From an alpha proteobacterium AAP38 (GTDB lineage: Bacteria; Pseudomonadota; Alphaproteobacteria; Azospirillales; Azospirillaceae): a stretch of DNA of 64,000 nt. Positions 43,350 to 52,872 of this stretch are shown here, in pieces. The position numbers were made by a program, and so were the translations under genes. Each line of letters opens with the position of its first letter. Position 1 is the first letter of the stretch. The notes beneath the pieces are model-generated. The model saw nothing but the letters and a program-made list of their open reading frames with translations, was not told the DNA's origin and searched no databases. The stretch is from the NCBI GenBank assembly GCA_001296005.1, contig LJHR01000015.1, positions 242,485 to 306,484 on the forward strand. Reading direction: 5' to 3'.

Positions 43350-43425
43350 TGGTGGAGCCGAGGAGGATCGAACTCCCGACCTACGCATTGCGAACGCGTC
43401 GCTCTCCCAGCTGAGCTACGGCCCC
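43350..43425 (-). tRNA. tRNA-Ala (anticodon CGC)
   Basis: The minus strand folds as a full cloverleaf. The acceptor stem GGGGCCG/CGGCTCC carries the G3-U70 pair that marks alanine tRNAs. The D arm is GCTC...GAGC, the anticodon loop TTCGCAA (CGC, reading GCG), and the T arm GGGAG-TTCGATC-CTCCT. The CCA end is encoded. Length 76 nt. Confidence 0.95.
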
Positions 43426-43650
43426 GCACCATGAACCCACCAGAACGGCAGGCCCCCGAAGTGGCGCGGATAATGCGTATCCGGCCCCGCCCTGTCAAGC
43501 ATGCCATCACGGGCCGGTCCCACTTTCGGTGCATGGCCCCATGGTCCCAATCCGGGGCGGACCCGCGCGGGGGTGGACAGGGCGGGGTCGCGACATTACG
43601 TTCCACAACAGATGCGGGGCGGTATCCGCCGCCCGCCCACCGGACATGGG

Positions 43651-43950
43651 ATGAACATGGACCCGCTGCTGCGCACCGTCGCCGAAATCCTTTATGTGGC
43701 GCTGGATCTTTATGTCTGGGTGCTGATCATTTCGGCCATCCTGTCCTGGCTGATCGCTTTCAATGTGGTGAACACCCGCAACCGCGCCGTCTATATGATC
43801 TCTGATGTGCTGTACCGGTTGACGGAGCCGGCCCTGCGGCCCATCCGCAATGTCCTGCCCAATCTGGGTGGAGTCGATCTGTCGCCTGTGGTGTTGATCC
43901 TGATCGTGATGTTCGTCCAGCGCCTGATCTTGAATTACGGGATCATCTGA
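43651..43950 (+). CDS. YggT family membrane protein
   Basis: A 99-residue membrane protein with two hydrophobic spans (YVWVLIISAILSWLIAF and LSPVVLILIVMFVQRLIL) flanking the YggT signature RLTEPALRPIRNVLPNLGG. YggT proteins are linked to cell division and osmotic tolerance in other bacteria. Its stop overlaps the start of the DUF167 gene by one base, the normal yggT-yggU arrangement. Confidence 0.92.
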   Translation: MNMDPLLRTVAEILYVALDLYVWVLIISAILSWLIAFNVVNTRNRAVYMISDVLYRLTEPALRPIRNVLPNLGGVDLSPVVLILIVMFVQRLILNYGII

Positions 43951-44273
43951 TGGCTGTCCGGCCGCCGCTGGAACCGGCCCAGGGCGGCGTGCGGCTGTTT
44001 GTCCGCGCCACCCCGCGGGCCAGCCGCAATGCGGTACAGGGCGTGGCGGAAGGGGCGGATGGGCGCCAACAGGTGAAGATCGCGGTCACCGCCGTGCCCG
44101 AGGATGGCAAGGCCAATGCCGCGATCATCGAATTGCTGGCCAAAGCGTGGCGAATTCCGAAAAGCAGCATCGGCGTCGTCGCGGGTGGCACGGACCGGTC
44201 AAAGATATTATTCGTTGCCGGCAAGACAGAGGCCCTGATGCCCCGGCTGAGTGACTGGCTGGGCGGGCTGTAG
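43950..44273 (+). CDS. DUF167 (YggU) family protein
   Basis: A 107-residue YggU/DUF167 protein: [16 protein letters not shown], then [20 protein letters not shown], which is the family signature. Function is not known. It is coupled to yggT (one-base overlap) and followed 34 bp later by folD with its own GGGGAG ribosome-binding site. Confidence 0.92.
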   Translation: MAVRPPLEPAQGGVRLFVRATPRASRNAVQGVAEGADGRQQVKIAVTAVPEDGKANAAIIELLAKAWRIPKSSIGVVAGGTDRSKILFVAGKTEALMPRLSDWLGGL

Positions 44274-44307
44274 CCACCTTATTGTTAAGAGAACGGGGAG
44301 ACCGGAT

Positions 44308-45222
44308 ATGGCCGAGGCACGCATCATCGATGGCAAGGGCTTCGCCGCCGGCTTGCGCGCACGCATCGGCGCCGCCGTGGAGCAGTTGCGCACCACCCAT
44401 GCCCTGGTCCCCGGTCTGGCCGTCGTGCTGGTGGGTGAGGATCCGGCCAGCGCGATCTATGTTCGCAACAAGGGCGAACAGACCCTTGAGGCCGGCATGC
44501 ATTCGGTCACCCACCGGCTGGATGCCTCCACCAGCCAGGATGAGCTGCTTCGGCTGGTCAACCAGCTGAACAATGATCCGTCGATCCACGGCATCCTGGT
44601 GCAACTGCCGCTGCCCGCCCATATCGATACCCAGGCCGTGCTGTCGGCCATCGATCCGGCCAAGGATGTGGACGGGTTCCATGTCGTCAATGCCGGGCGC
44701 CTGTCGGTCGGGCTGCCGGCCCTGGTGCCCTGCACGCCGCTGGGCTGCATGATGCTGCTGAAGGATACGGTGAAGGATCTGCGCGGCATGCATGCCGTCG
44801 TCGTGGGAAGGTCCAACATCGTGGGCAAGCCGATGGCCCAGCTGCTGCTTCAGGCGGACTGCACTGTCACCGTCGCCCATTCCCGCACCCGCGATCTGGC
44901 CGCCGTCTGCCGCGAGGCGGATATCCTGGTCGCCGCCGTGGGTCGCCCGGAAATGGTCAAGGGCGACTGGATCAAGGAAGGGGCGGTGGTCATCGATGTC
45001 GGTATCAACCGCGTGCCGGCCCGTGATCCGGTGGCGGCCGCTGCCGGCAAGACCCGCATCGTCGGCGATGTCTGCTATGCCGAGGCGGCGTCGGTGGCCG
45101 GGGCCATCACCCCGGTGCCGGGCGGCGTGGGGCCGATGACCATTGCGTGTCTGCTGGCCAATACCGTCACCGCCGCCTGCCGCAGCGCCGGTGTGCCGCT
45201 GCCCGCCGGGATCGGCCTTTGA
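44308..45222 (+). CDS. folD: Bifunctional methylenetetrahydrofolate dehydrogenase/cyclohydrolase FolD
   Basis: A 304-residue enzyme interconverting 5,10-methylene-, methenyl- and 10-formyl-tetrahydrofolate with NADP. Signatures are present: [16 protein letters not shown] (catalytic Lys), [25 protein letters not shown], the NADP motif [17 protein letters not shown] and [21 protein letters not shown] precedes the ATG at 44308. The CorA-type gene begins within its stop codon region. Confidence 0.96.
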   Translation: MAEARIIDGKGFAAGLRARIGAAVEQLRTTHALVPGLAVVLVGEDPASAIYVRNKGEQTLEAGMHSVTHRLDASTSQDELLRLVNQLNNDPSIHGILVQLPLPAHIDTQAVLSAIDPAKDVDGFHVVNAGRLSVGLPALVPCTPLGCMMLLKDTVKDLRGMHAVVVGRSNIVGKPMAQLLLQADCTVTVAHSRTRDLAAVCREADILVAAVGRPEMVKGDWIKEGAVVIDVGINRVPARDPVAAAAGKTRIVGDVCYAEAASVAGAITPVPGGVGPMTIACLLANTVTAACRSAGVPLPAGIGL

Positions 45223-46274
45223 TTACGGCTTACGTCCGGGACGCCAGCGGCCTGACGGCCCAGGCCGTGGGTCCGGGGGATGCCATTCCCCCGGGCACGG
45301 TCTGGCTCGACCTGCTGCACCCGGACGAGATGGAGCGGCTGACCGTTTCCAACCTGCTGTCGGCGGACCTGCCGACCCTGGAAGACATCAACGAGATCGA
45401 AACCTCGTCGCGCCTCTATACCGAGGGGGAGGTGGCCTTCATGACCACGCCCGTCATCGTACGCTCCGCCACGGGCCCACTGGAACGCGGGCTGCTGACC
45501 TTTGTGCTGGCGCCGGACCGGCTGGTCACCATCCGCTATACCGAACCGCTATGGTTCGCCATCTTCGCGGCCCGCGCCCTGAAGCAGCCGGAGCTGGTGA
45601 CCTGCCCCATTGAGGCGTTCCTGGGCCTGCTGGAGGCCGTGGTGGACCGGGCCGCCGACGTTCTGGAACGGGTCACGGCCGATCTAGACCGGCTGTCGCA
45701 TAGGGTCTTCGCCGATCACGAGGACCGGACAGTGGAAACGCTGGCCATCCGCGACGGGGCCAAGGCACCGCGCCATCAGGTGGTGGACCGCACCCATGTG
45801 CGCCGCCGTCCACCCACCACCGTGTCGATGCGCGCCGTCATTACCGCCGTGGGCCGCGCCGGCGACCTGACGCAGAAGGTGCGCGACAGCCTGGCCGGCC
45901 TGGAACGGCTGGTGGCCTTTGCCACCACCGTAACGGGCCCGCGCATGAACAAGGACCAGAAATCACGGCTGAAGACAATTGGCCGCGACGTGCATTCACT
46001 GGTCGAACATGCGGCCTTCCAGGCCATGCAGACCAACTTCCTGCTGGATGCCACGCTGGGCGTGATCAATATCCAGCAGACCAACATCATCAAGATCTTC
46101 TCGGTCGCGTCCGTCGCCTTCCTGCCGCCGACGCTGGTGGCCAGCATCTATGGCATGAACTTCGAGCATATGCCGGAACTGGACTGGAGCTTCGGCTATC
46201 CGCTGGCGCTGGGCCTGATGGTGCTGTCCGCTGTCCTGCCGCTCTGGTATTTCCGCAAGCGCGGATGGCTGTAA
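45219..46274 (+). CDS. corA: CorA family magnesium/divalent cation transporter
   Basis: A 351-residue CorA-type channel. The N-terminal alpha/beta domain ([39 protein letters not shown]) leads to a long helix and two C-terminal membrane helices with the selectivity motif [18 protein letters not shown]. The likely start is a TTG that overlaps the folD stop (CTTTGA). It should conduct Mg2+ or Co2+ inward. The codon region before the TTG is the shifted frame of folD and was excluded. Confidence 0.92.
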   Translation: MITAYVRDASGLTAQAVGPGDAIPPGTVWLDLLHPDEMERLTVSNLLSADLPTLEDINEIETSSRLYTEGEVAFMTTPVIVRSATGPLERGLLTFVLAPDRLVTIRYTEPLWFAIFAARALKQPELVTCPIEAFLGLLEAVVDRAADVLERVTADLDRLSHRVFADHEDRTVETLAIRDGAKAPRHQVVDRTHVRRRPPTTVSMRAVITAVGRAGDLTQKVRDSLAGLERLVAFATTVTGPRMNKDQKSRLKTIGRDVHSLVEHAAFQAMQTNFLLDATLGVINIQQTNIIKIFSVASVAFLPPTLVASIYGMNFEHMPELDWSFGYPLALGLMVLSAVLPLWYFRKRGWL

Positions 46275-46595
46275 TAGCGCGAGCTTGCCGGACGTCAGGG
46301 CGTGTTTCCCATCCCCAAGCCCGGCTGAATTCGGAGGCAGCGACAGGTCTGCTCCGGCCAGGAATCGGCTTCGTGCAACCAAATGAAACATAAAACAAGG
46401 GGGTGTTCCATGACGCCCCCCCCAACGCTGCGAAAGCGGGTAAATTGCGAAGGGGGGCGCAGGTCTGACGATGATGATGTGCATCATAGCGCGGACAGAG
46501 CCGGAAGTCAGCAGTTCCGGCCCTGTCCACATCCCCCGCAGGCACATAAAACTTAAGCGTTACCGCTGATCACAGCCAATAGCGGGGATCGGGTA
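46275..46595. other. Intergenic region between corA and ispG (321 bp)
   Basis: These two genes are convergent. The gap contains an inverted repeat CCGGAA (46501-46506) / TTCCGG (46515-46520), possibly a hairpin ending either transcript. A 48-codon ORF at 46410-46556 has an AG-rich upstream sequence, but its composition does not look coding. Otherwise I see nothing. Confidence 0.5.
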
Positions 46596-47717
46596 TCACT
46601 GCCCCGCGCGGATGGCGGCGGCCTTTTCTTCCACCAGCTTTACCAGATGGTCGACGATGGCCTCATCCTTCAGGCGGTGGGCGGGGACGCCGCCCAGATA
46701 GACCTGATGTGTGCCCTTGCCGCCGCCGGTGAAGCCGATATCGGTCATGGTCGCCTCGCCCGGCCCATTCACGACACAGCCGATGACGGAGACGGTCAGC
46801 GGCGTGGTGATATGGGCTAGGCGCTCTTCCAGCACCTCCACCGTCTTGATCACGTCGAACTGCTGGCGCGCGCAGGAGGGGCAGGAAATGACGGTGACAC
46901 CCCGGCGGCGCAGGCCCAGGCTTTTCAGCATCTCATACCCGACCTTCACCTCTTCCACCGGATCGGCGGAAAGGGAGACGCGGATCGTGTCGCCGATACC
47001 GGACCAGAGCAACATACCCAGGCCGATGGAGGATTTCACGGTGCCGGCGCGAAGCCCACCCGCCTCCGTAATGCCGATGTGAAGCGGGTAATCGCAAGAT
47101 TCGGCCAGTCCCTGATATGCTGCGACGGCCATGAAGACGTCGGACGCCTTCACGGAGATCTTGAACTCCCGGAAATCATGATCTTCCAGAATCTTGGCAT
47201 GGGTCAGGGCACTTTCGACCAGCGCCTCCGGGCAGGGCTCGCCATAGCGTTCCAGCAACTCGCGTTCCAGGCTGCCGGCATTGACGCCGATCCGCATGGA
47301 ACAGCCATGGTCCTTGGCCGCCTGCACCACCTCCCGCACCCGTTCCGCCGACCCGATATTGCCGGGATTGATGCGCAGGCAGGCGGCACCGGCCTTTGCC
47401 GCCTCGATGGCGCGGCGGTAATGGAAATGGATGTCGGCCACGATGGGCACCTGTGCCGCACGCACGATCTCACCCAGGGCCGCCGTGCTTTCCTCATCCG
47501 GACAGGAGACGCGGACGATATCGGCACCCGCCTCCTCCGCCCGCCGGATCTGCTCGATCGTGGCCTTGGCGTCCGCGGTGGACGTGTTGGTCATGGTCTG
47601 CACGGTGATCGGCGCATCGCCCCCCACCAGTACCGACCCGACCCGCACCTGACGGGACTTGCGGCGCTGAATCTGACGCCAGGGACGATGGGCGGCGGGA
47701 TCGTGGTTGGGGCTCAT
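46596..47717 (-). CDS. ispG: 4-hydroxy-3-methylbut-2-enyl diphosphate synthase IspG (GcpE)
   Basis: A 373-residue enzyme of the MEP isoprenoid pathway, converting MEcPP to HMBPP. The N-terminal TIM barrel has [20 protein letters not shown], and the C-terminal [4Fe-4S] domain carries cysteines in [10 protein letters not shown] and [10 protein letters not shown], with [13 protein letters not shown]. It has the normal bacterial length without the plant insert. It often follows rodZ directly in alphaproteobacteria; here a higBA pair lies between. Confidence 0.96.
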   Translation of the reverse strand: MSPNHDPAAHRPWRQIQRRKSRQVRVGSVLVGGDAPITVQTMTNTSTADAKATIEQIRRAEEAGADIVRVSCPDEESTAALGEIVRAAQVPIVADIHFHYRRAIEAAKAGAACLRINPGNIGSAERVREVVQAAKDHGCSMRIGVNAGSLERELLERYGEPCPEALVESALTHAKILEDHDFREFKISVKASDVFMAVAAYQGLAESCDYPLHIGITEAGGLRAGTVKSSIGLGMLLWSGIGDTIRVSLSADPVEEVKVGYEMLKSLGLRRRGVTVISCPSCARQQFDVIKTVEVLEERLAHITTPLTVSVIGCVVNGPGEATMTDIGFTGGGKGTHQVYLGGVPAHRLKDEAIVDHLVKLVEEKAAAIRAGQ

Positions 47718-47745
47718 GATGCTCTTTTGGTCGGTGGATTCAGGG

Positions 47746-48117
47746 TCAGGCTGCGCGTTTGACGGTGTAGGGGCGCACCAGGATGTCGGTCGGGATATGC
47801 AACGCGGCGGAAAGCCGGCGTATCATTGGCAAGGTCAGCGGGCGCTGACGGTTCAACACGTCCGCCACCTTGCCGCGCCCGATCATCGGTTCCAGGTCTT
47901 CGGTCCGCAGGCCGCGCTGTTCCATCATGAACAGGATGGCGCTGACCGGGTCGCTGGCCGGGATCGGGTGATGGACCTCCTCATAAGCCTCCACCAGGGT
48001 CAGCAGCACCTCCAGCCGGGCGCCGTCATCGCTGTCAGGGGCGGCACCCCACAGCTTGTCGATGTCGGCAAGGGCGGCCGCATGGTCGGCGTCGGATCGG
48101 ATTGGACGGATTTCCAT
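47746..48117 (-). CDS. higA: HigA-type antitoxin / HTH transcriptional regulator
   Basis: A 123-residue antitoxin of the HTH_37/COG5499 type. The N-terminus ([20 protein letters not shown]) leads into a helix-turn-helix ([20 protein letters not shown] then [18 protein letters not shown]). It follows the toxin gene by 3 bp, in the HigBA order with toxin first, and should neutralise it and repress the promoter. The pair lies between rodZ and ispG on the same strand. Confidence 0.9.
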   Translation of the reverse strand: MEIRPIRSDADHAAALADIDKLWGAAPDSDDGARLEVLLTLVEAYEEVHHPIPASDPVSAILFMMEQRGLRTEDLEPMIGRGKVADVLNRQRPLTLPMIRRLSAALHIPTDILVRPYTVKRAA

Positions 48118-48120
48118 GTC

Positions 48121-48417
48121 TCACACCTCCCTGACGTCGATCCTGTCATATTCGGCATGGGTGCCGACCCACTTCACATAGAGGGTCCGGTAGCGATAGT
48201 CGATGCCGGCAACCAGCCTGTATTTGTTGCCGGCAATGTTGAAAACAACCCGGTCACCAACGAAGGAGGCTGACCGGAATTGCGCCTTCACCACCGCAGT
48301 ATCGGCCCAATCGGCACGCCGGACAATATTGTACCAATCCGTCAGCGGCGTTTCGCTATCGGCCCGCCCCGGAATCTCCCAATGTTCCTTCAGGGTCCGG
48401 CGCGAGATGATCCGCAT
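48121..48417 (-). CDS. higB: HigB family mRNA interferase toxin
   Basis: A 98-residue RelE-superfamily toxin: MRIISRRTLKEHWE, AQFRSASFVGDRVVFNIAGN, then YRLVAGIDYRYRTLYVKWVG and a C-terminal HAEYDRIDV. These are hallmarks of HigB toxins that cut mRNA on the ribosome. The antitoxin gene follows immediately. Only 11 bp separates it from the rodZ stop, so it may be read from the rodZ promoter as well as its own. Confidence 0.92.
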   Translation of the reverse strand: MRIISRRTLKEHWEIPGRADSETPLTDWYNIVRRADWADTAVVKAQFRSASFVGDRVVFNIAGNKYRLVAGIDYRYRTLYVKWVGTHAEYDRIDVREV

Positions 48418-48428
48418 CAGGTGTCCTG

Positions 48429-49637
48429 TTACCGCGCCGCCAGTGCCTCGGGGGCCAGGGGGACGCTGCGCAATACCTGGGACTTGGCGCCCAGCGGGGC
48501 AAGGTCGCGGCCATCCACCGACACGACAAGGCCGCCGGCATTGCCGGTGTTCAGCACCATGCCAGGCACGTCGGGGGCGCGGAACAGGTCGCCCCGGCGC
48601 AGCACGCGCGAGGCCCAGAGCGTGCCCTTGCCGTCGCGCACCTCGATCCAGCTATCCTCCACCGCGCGGATGGTGACGCGCACCTTTCCTTCCGCCAGAC
48701 CGAAGACGCGGCCCGTGGGCACCACCTGTTCGGTGGTCGCGGGCGGGGCGTTGGCGGCCGGCGCGGCGGGGGTACCCGATACCTCACCGGCGGCCACCGG
48801 CTCCACATCGGGCGTGGCGGGTTCAGGCGCTGTGGTCGGGGCAGGGGCCTGACCCAGGTCGGGCAGCTGCGGCACCTCGCTATCCTCCTCCGTCGCCGGG
48901 CCCTGGGCCACGGGCGTGGTGTCGGTGGCGGGCAGCGGCGTGGCCGAGCTGGCGGGGGGCATGGGCGGGGCGGCGGGCAGGCCGGTCGTCGTGGCCGACC
49001 CCACCTCCGGTGCCGATGGCGGTGCTGCCTCCACCAGCGCCTCCACCTGTCCCTGGTTCAGGACGGTGGTGGGGGTGGGCGGCGGCTCCACGACGGTGCC
49101 ATCGCCATAGATCAGCTTGGACAGGCGTTCCGGCAGGGCCGGAACCAGATCGCCCACCGACCGGTCCGCCGCCGACAGCACATACCAGCCGCCATAGACG
49201 CCCAGCGCCAGCAGGGCGGAGATCAGCAGTACGGCCCCGCCGGGTACGCGGCTTTCATTCACGGGTTCGGGGAAATACAGCTCCGGTGCCGGCTCATGCC
49301 CTGCCGCATCCTGCTTGAACCGCAGCAGCACGGCACCGGGGTCCAGCCCCACGATCTGGGCGTAGGAGCGCAGGAAGCCCGTGGAATAGGCGTGGCCCGG
49401 CAGGTCGGACCAGCGCCCTTCCTCGATTGCTTCCAGGAAGTTCAGGCGGATGCGCAGATTGGCGGCCAGATCGGGCAGGCTGTAGCCCAGCGCCTCACGC
49501 CGGGCCTTCAGCGCCTCGCCAACATGGCGGGGGCCCGACGAATGGGCATGGTGCGCCTCTGGCTCCGGTGCCGTTGTGGCCGCACCGCCATTGCGCATGT
49601 CGCGCATATCCTGCTGTCGTCCGTACTGGTCGCCCAT
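48429..49637 (-). CDS. rodZ: RodZ-like cytoskeletal HTH membrane protein
   Basis: A 402-residue RodZ homologue: cytoplasmic HTH_25 domain (LKARREALGYSLPDLAANL), single membrane helix (GGAVLLISALLALGVYGGWYVL), a long Pro/Ala/Thr-rich periplasmic linker and a C-terminal DUF4115 domain (RVTIRAVEDSWIEVRDGKG, RRGDLFRAPDVPGMVL). RodZ links MreB to the membrane and maintains cell shape. It is upstream of higBA and ispG on the minus strand. The low-complexity linker explains several spurious ORFs on the other strand. Confidence 0.92.
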   Translation of the reverse strand: MGDQYGRQQDMRDMRNGGAATTAPEPEAHHAHSSGPRHVGEALKARREALGYSLPDLAANLRIRLNFLEAIEEGRWSDLPGHAYSTGFLRSYAQIVGLDPGAVLLRFKQDAAGHEPAPELYFPEPVNESRVPGGAVLLISALLALGVYGGWYVLSAADRSVGDLVPALPERLSKLIYGDGTVVEPPPTPTTVLNQGQVEALVEAAPPSAPEVGSATTTGLPAAPPMPPASSATPLPATDTTPVAQGPATEEDSEVPQLPDLGQAPAPTTAPEPATPDVEPVAAGEVSGTPAAPAANAPPATTEQVVPTGRVFGLAEGKVRVTIRAVEDSWIEVRDGKGTLWASRVLRRGDLFRAPDVPGMVLNTGNAGGLVVSVDGRDLAPLGAKSQVLRSVPLAPEALAAR

Positions 49638-49730
49638 GGTTCCCCGCCGGCTTTGACCCTGTGCCTTACGCTATTTCTCTTAGCAACGGGGAGCGGGTTC
49701 GCGCAACCCACGCGCCCGGTGCTTCCGGCA

Positions 49731-52043
49731 TTACCCCAAGCGGACACCGTGATCAGCCGCATAGGCCTTCAGGTACGGCCGGAGGCTGCGGACGGGCAGG
49801 TGATAGAGCTGATCCATATAGGCGGCCAGGTCACCTGCATGCAGCGAGCGCAGCATGCTTTTCACCTCGAAAAAGGCCGGCGCCGACATGGACAGATGGC
49901 GCATGCCCACACCCAGCAGGGCCATGGCGTCCAGCGGCTTGCTGGCCATTTCTCCGCACAGCGACAGGGTCACCCCCGCCTCCCCGCATTTTTCGACCAG
50001 CATCTTCAGCACGCGCAGCAGGGCCGGCGACAGCAGGTCGTAGCGGTTGTTCATCATGGGATTGCCACGGTCGCTGGCGAACAGATACTGCAACATGTCG
50101 TTCGACCCGACCGACATGAAATCGACCAGCGGCAGCAGGGCGTCCAGCTGGAACAGCAGGGCCGGCACCTCCATCATCACGCCGACCTTCAGGGCGGATG
50201 GACCCGGATTGCCAGCATCCTTCAGACGCTTGACCTCCAGGTCCAGGATGCGGCGGGCCTGGATGAATTCGGCCACCGTGGCGACCATGGGAAACATGAT
50301 GCGCACGTCACGCCCGGCCCCGGCCATCAGCATGGCGCGCAACTGCTTGCGCAGCATGGAGGGCCGGTCCAGACCGATGCGGATGGCGCGCCAGCCCAGT
50401 GCCGGGTTCTCCTCCCCCAGCTCCGGGAAATAAGGCAGGGTCTTGTCACCGCCCACATCCAGGGTGCGGAAATTGACGGGCAGGCCGCCCGCCTCTTCCA
50501 GCACCTTGCTGTAATTCTCGAACTGGGTCGCCACATCGGGGTAGGAGGGGCGGACCATGAAGGGGATTTCGGTGCGGTACAGACCGACCCCATCCGCCCC
50601 CGTCGTCTTCAGATGCGGCAGGTCGATCAGCAGCCCGCAATTCAGCATCAGCTTCACATCCTGCCCGTCGCGGGTGACGGCGGGCAGTTCGCGCAGCTTG
50701 GCATATTCGGCCTGCCGGCGCTGGCGCGCGGCCAGACTGGCCACGAACACGGCCTGGATATCGTCGGCAGGCCGCACGAAGACCTGACCATTGTCGCCAT
50801 CGACGATCAGGAAATCCAGCGGCTCCACCCGGCGCAGGATGTCGGCGGCCTGTCCCACCACGGGGATGTCCAGGGCGCGGGCCACGATGGCCACATGGCT
50901 GTAGGCCGACCCTTCCTCCAGCACCAGCCCGCGCAGGCGGCGGCGGTCATAATCCAGCAGTTCGGCGGGACCCAGATTGCGGGCCACCAGCACGAACTCA
51001 TCCGGCAGCGTGCCGCCCGTGGCCACGACAGGCTTTCCGGCCAGATGCTGCAACAGCCGGTTGGTGATGTCGTTCAGGTCCAGCAGCCGGTCGCGGATGT
51101 AGGGATCGGCCACCTGTGCCATGCGGGTGGAATTGTCGTCCTGCACGCGCTGTACGGCGGCTTCCGCCGTCAGGCCCGACCGGATCGCCTCCCGGATGCG
51201 GTTCAGCCAGCCGCGGTCGGCAGCAACCATGCGGTAGGTCTGCATGATCTCGGCATGTTCGCTGTCAGACTCGCCTACGGCGATCAGCATCTGATCGATG
51301 GCCGAATGCATGCTGGTCACGGCCTCTTTCAGGCGCGCCAGCTCCGCCTCCGGATCATCGGCCACCATCTGCCGGATGGTCAGCTGTGGCCGGTGCAGCA
51401 CGGCCACGCCCATGCCCACGCCCCGGTTCAGGCTGGTGCCCTCCACGCGCGACGGCAGCAGGACCAGATCATTGACCACCGACAATTCGCGGCTGTCGAC
51501 CAGTTCGCCCACGACCACCAGTTCGGCCACGATCATGGCGATGGTCTGTAAAGTCTCCACTTCCTGTTCGTCATAATCGCGGCGGTCCTTGTGCTGGATG
51601 GCCAGCACGCCGCGTACGCGGCCCCCGCGCACAATTGGCACGGCCAGGAAGCCATTGAACGGGTCTTCACCCGTTTCGGGACGATAGGCGAAATTGGGAT
51701 GGCTGGGCGCATTGGCCAGGGCGATGGGTCGCGAATGGGCCGCCACATCGCCGATCAGACCCTCGCCCACCCGCATGCGGGTTTTGTGCACGGCGTCCGG
51801 GTTCAGACCGATGGTGGCGAACAGTTCCAGCACCTCGCCCGCGCGCATGACGTAGCAGGAGCACACGTCGGCGGCCATCTCATGGGCGATGGTCATCACG
51901 ATCTTGTCGAGCCGGTCCTGTGCCGACCCGCTGCCCGCCATGACATCGCGCAACCGCGCCAGCAGGCGCCGCGCGCCGGCTGCGGGATCGGGGCTGCGCC
52001 CCACCTCCGGCACGATGGCCGGGGTGCCGCTCATCATCGTCAT
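49731..52043 (-). CDS. ptsP: PEP-protein phosphotransferase PtsP (EI-Ntr with GAF domain)
   Basis: A 770-residue enzyme I of the nitrogen PTS. The N-terminal GAF domain (CSCYVMRAGEVLELFATIGL, VGEGLIGDVAAHSRPIAL) precedes the EI core with the phospho-histidine in EEGSAYSHVAIVARALDIP and the PEP-binding barrel (GVGLYRTEIPFMVRPSYP, TLDVGGDKTLPYF, FMSVGSNDMLQYLFASDRG, CGEMASKP). EI-Ntr normally senses glutamine/2-oxoglutarate through the GAF domain and feeds NPr and EIIA-Ntr. It is the second EI in this window; the other (21406) lacks GAF. Only one HPr gene is seen here. Confidence 0.95.
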   Translation of the reverse strand: MTMMSGTPAIVPEVGRSPDPAAGARRLLARLRDVMAGSGSAQDRLDKIVMTIAHEMAADVCSCYVMRAGEVLELFATIGLNPDAVHKTRMRVGEGLIGDVAAHSRPIALANAPSHPNFAYRPETGEDPFNGFLAVPIVRGGRVRGVLAIQHKDRRDYDEQEVETLQTIAMIVAELVVVGELVDSRELSVVNDLVLLPSRVEGTSLNRGVGMGVAVLHRPQLTIRQMVADDPEAELARLKEAVTSMHSAIDQMLIAVGESDSEHAEIMQTYRMVAADRGWLNRIREAIRSGLTAEAAVQRVQDDNSTRMAQVADPYIRDRLLDLNDITNRLLQHLAGKPVVATGGTLPDEFVLVARNLGPAELLDYDRRRLRGLVLEEGSAYSHVAIVARALDIPVVGQAADILRRVEPLDFLIVDGDNGQVFVRPADDIQAVFVASLAARQRRQAEYAKLRELPAVTRDGQDVKLMLNCGLLIDLPHLKTTGADGVGLYRTEIPFMVRPSYPDVATQFENYSKVLEEAGGLPVNFRTLDVGGDKTLPYFPELGEENPALGWRAIRIGLDRPSMLRKQLRAMLMAGAGRDVRIMFPMVATVAEFIQARRILDLEVKRLKDAGNPGPSALKVGVMMEVPALLFQLDALLPLVDFMSVGSNDMLQYLFASDRGNPMMNNRYDLLSPALLRVLKMLVEKCGEAGVTLSLCGEMASKPLDAMALLGVGMRHLSMSAPAFFEVKSMLRSLHAGDLAAYMDQLYHLPVRSLRPYLKAYAADHGVRLG

Positions 52044-52182
52044 GGCCTGACCAGTTCCATCCGCGAAGCACCGGACCCGACCCCCAGGAATGGGCAGCCG
52101 GTCGCCGTATCCCTACCACATGAAGCGCGCCATCACACGGGTGGAATGGCGGTCACGAGTGCTTAAATGGGGTAGGTCATGG

Positions 52183-52872
52183 TCACAGATCAGGAAGCTG
52201 CAACGGTAAGTCCGCGCGGCAGTCGCCGTTGGCCAGGGCGTCGCGCAGGCCCTGGAACAGCACCGACAGGGCCAGATCACGGTTGGGCAGGCGGATCAGG
52301 TCGCCATCGGCGTCCAGTTTCAGGCCCTGGCGGGCGGCCTGCGCCTGAAACGCCTTGGCGATGGGTTCCTGGCCGGAATGGCTGACCCCGCACTGGACCA
52401 GGGCCAGGCGCGGGGCGTCGGTGCCCTGTCGCATCAGGGCGAAGAAGGCGAAGAGGTAGCGTTCCTCTGCATTGCCCACGCCCTCGGTCAGGGTGCGGGC
52501 CAGATCCTTGGCATGGCGGGTGCCGTGCAGCAGCCGTTCCAGCCCGGCCTGGGTCACGCGGCCCTGAGCCAGGAAGACAGCACGCGCCTCCCCGCCCGGC
52601 ACCTGGATGCGGGTCAGCGGGATGTCGGGCACGGGTTCGAACGCGATAGAGCCGACGCGGCCGCCCGGCGCGCTGACCACATAGCGCATGCCCACCCGCA
52701 TCTTCTCCTCGGTGACGGTCAGCGTGTCGCCGGTGCCGGTGGGCAGGTCGCGGGGTACCGCCCCGGCGGGCAGCTCATTACCGGTGGGCAGGATGGGCAC
52801 GCGCGCCGTCAGGACCGGTTTGCACCCGGTCAGCGGCAGCAGAATGGCAAGCGCGAGCAGCCAGCGCCTCAT
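52183..52872 (-). CDS. Putative lipoprotein of unknown function
   Basis: A 229-residue protein with a lipoprotein signal (MRRWLLALAILLPLTGCK, lipobox LTGC). The mature part is mixed alpha/beta without a motif I know; HGTRHAKDLARTLTEGVGN and NRDLALSVLFQGLRDAL look helical. It is the last gene of a chain whose members each overlap by 4 bp: fliN-like, response regulator, M15 peptidase, this gene. It should sit in the periplasm, anchored to a membrane. Confidence 0.78.
   Translation of the reverse strand: MRRWLLALAILLPLTGCKPVLTARVPILPTGNELPAGAVPRDLPTGTGDTLTVTEEKMRVGMRYVVSAPGGRVGSIAFEPVPDIPLTRIQVPGGEARAVFLAQGRVTQAGLERLLHGTRHAKDLARTLTEGVGNAEERYLFAFFALMRQGTDAPRLALVQCGVSHSGQEPIAKAFQAQAARQGLKLDADGDLIRLPNRDLALSVLFQGLRDALANGDCRADLPLQLPDL

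Noticed and set aside
46410..46556. 48-codon ORF with a purine-rich upstream sequence
   Set aside because: The peptide is a run of Pro, Asp, His and Gln without structure, and it lies between two convergent genes; chance is more likely.
49296..51551. 751-codon open frame on the plus strand
   Set aside because: It is antisense to rodZ and ptsP. The product is rich in Gln, His and Gly with no domain, typical of the reverse frame of a GC-rich gene.
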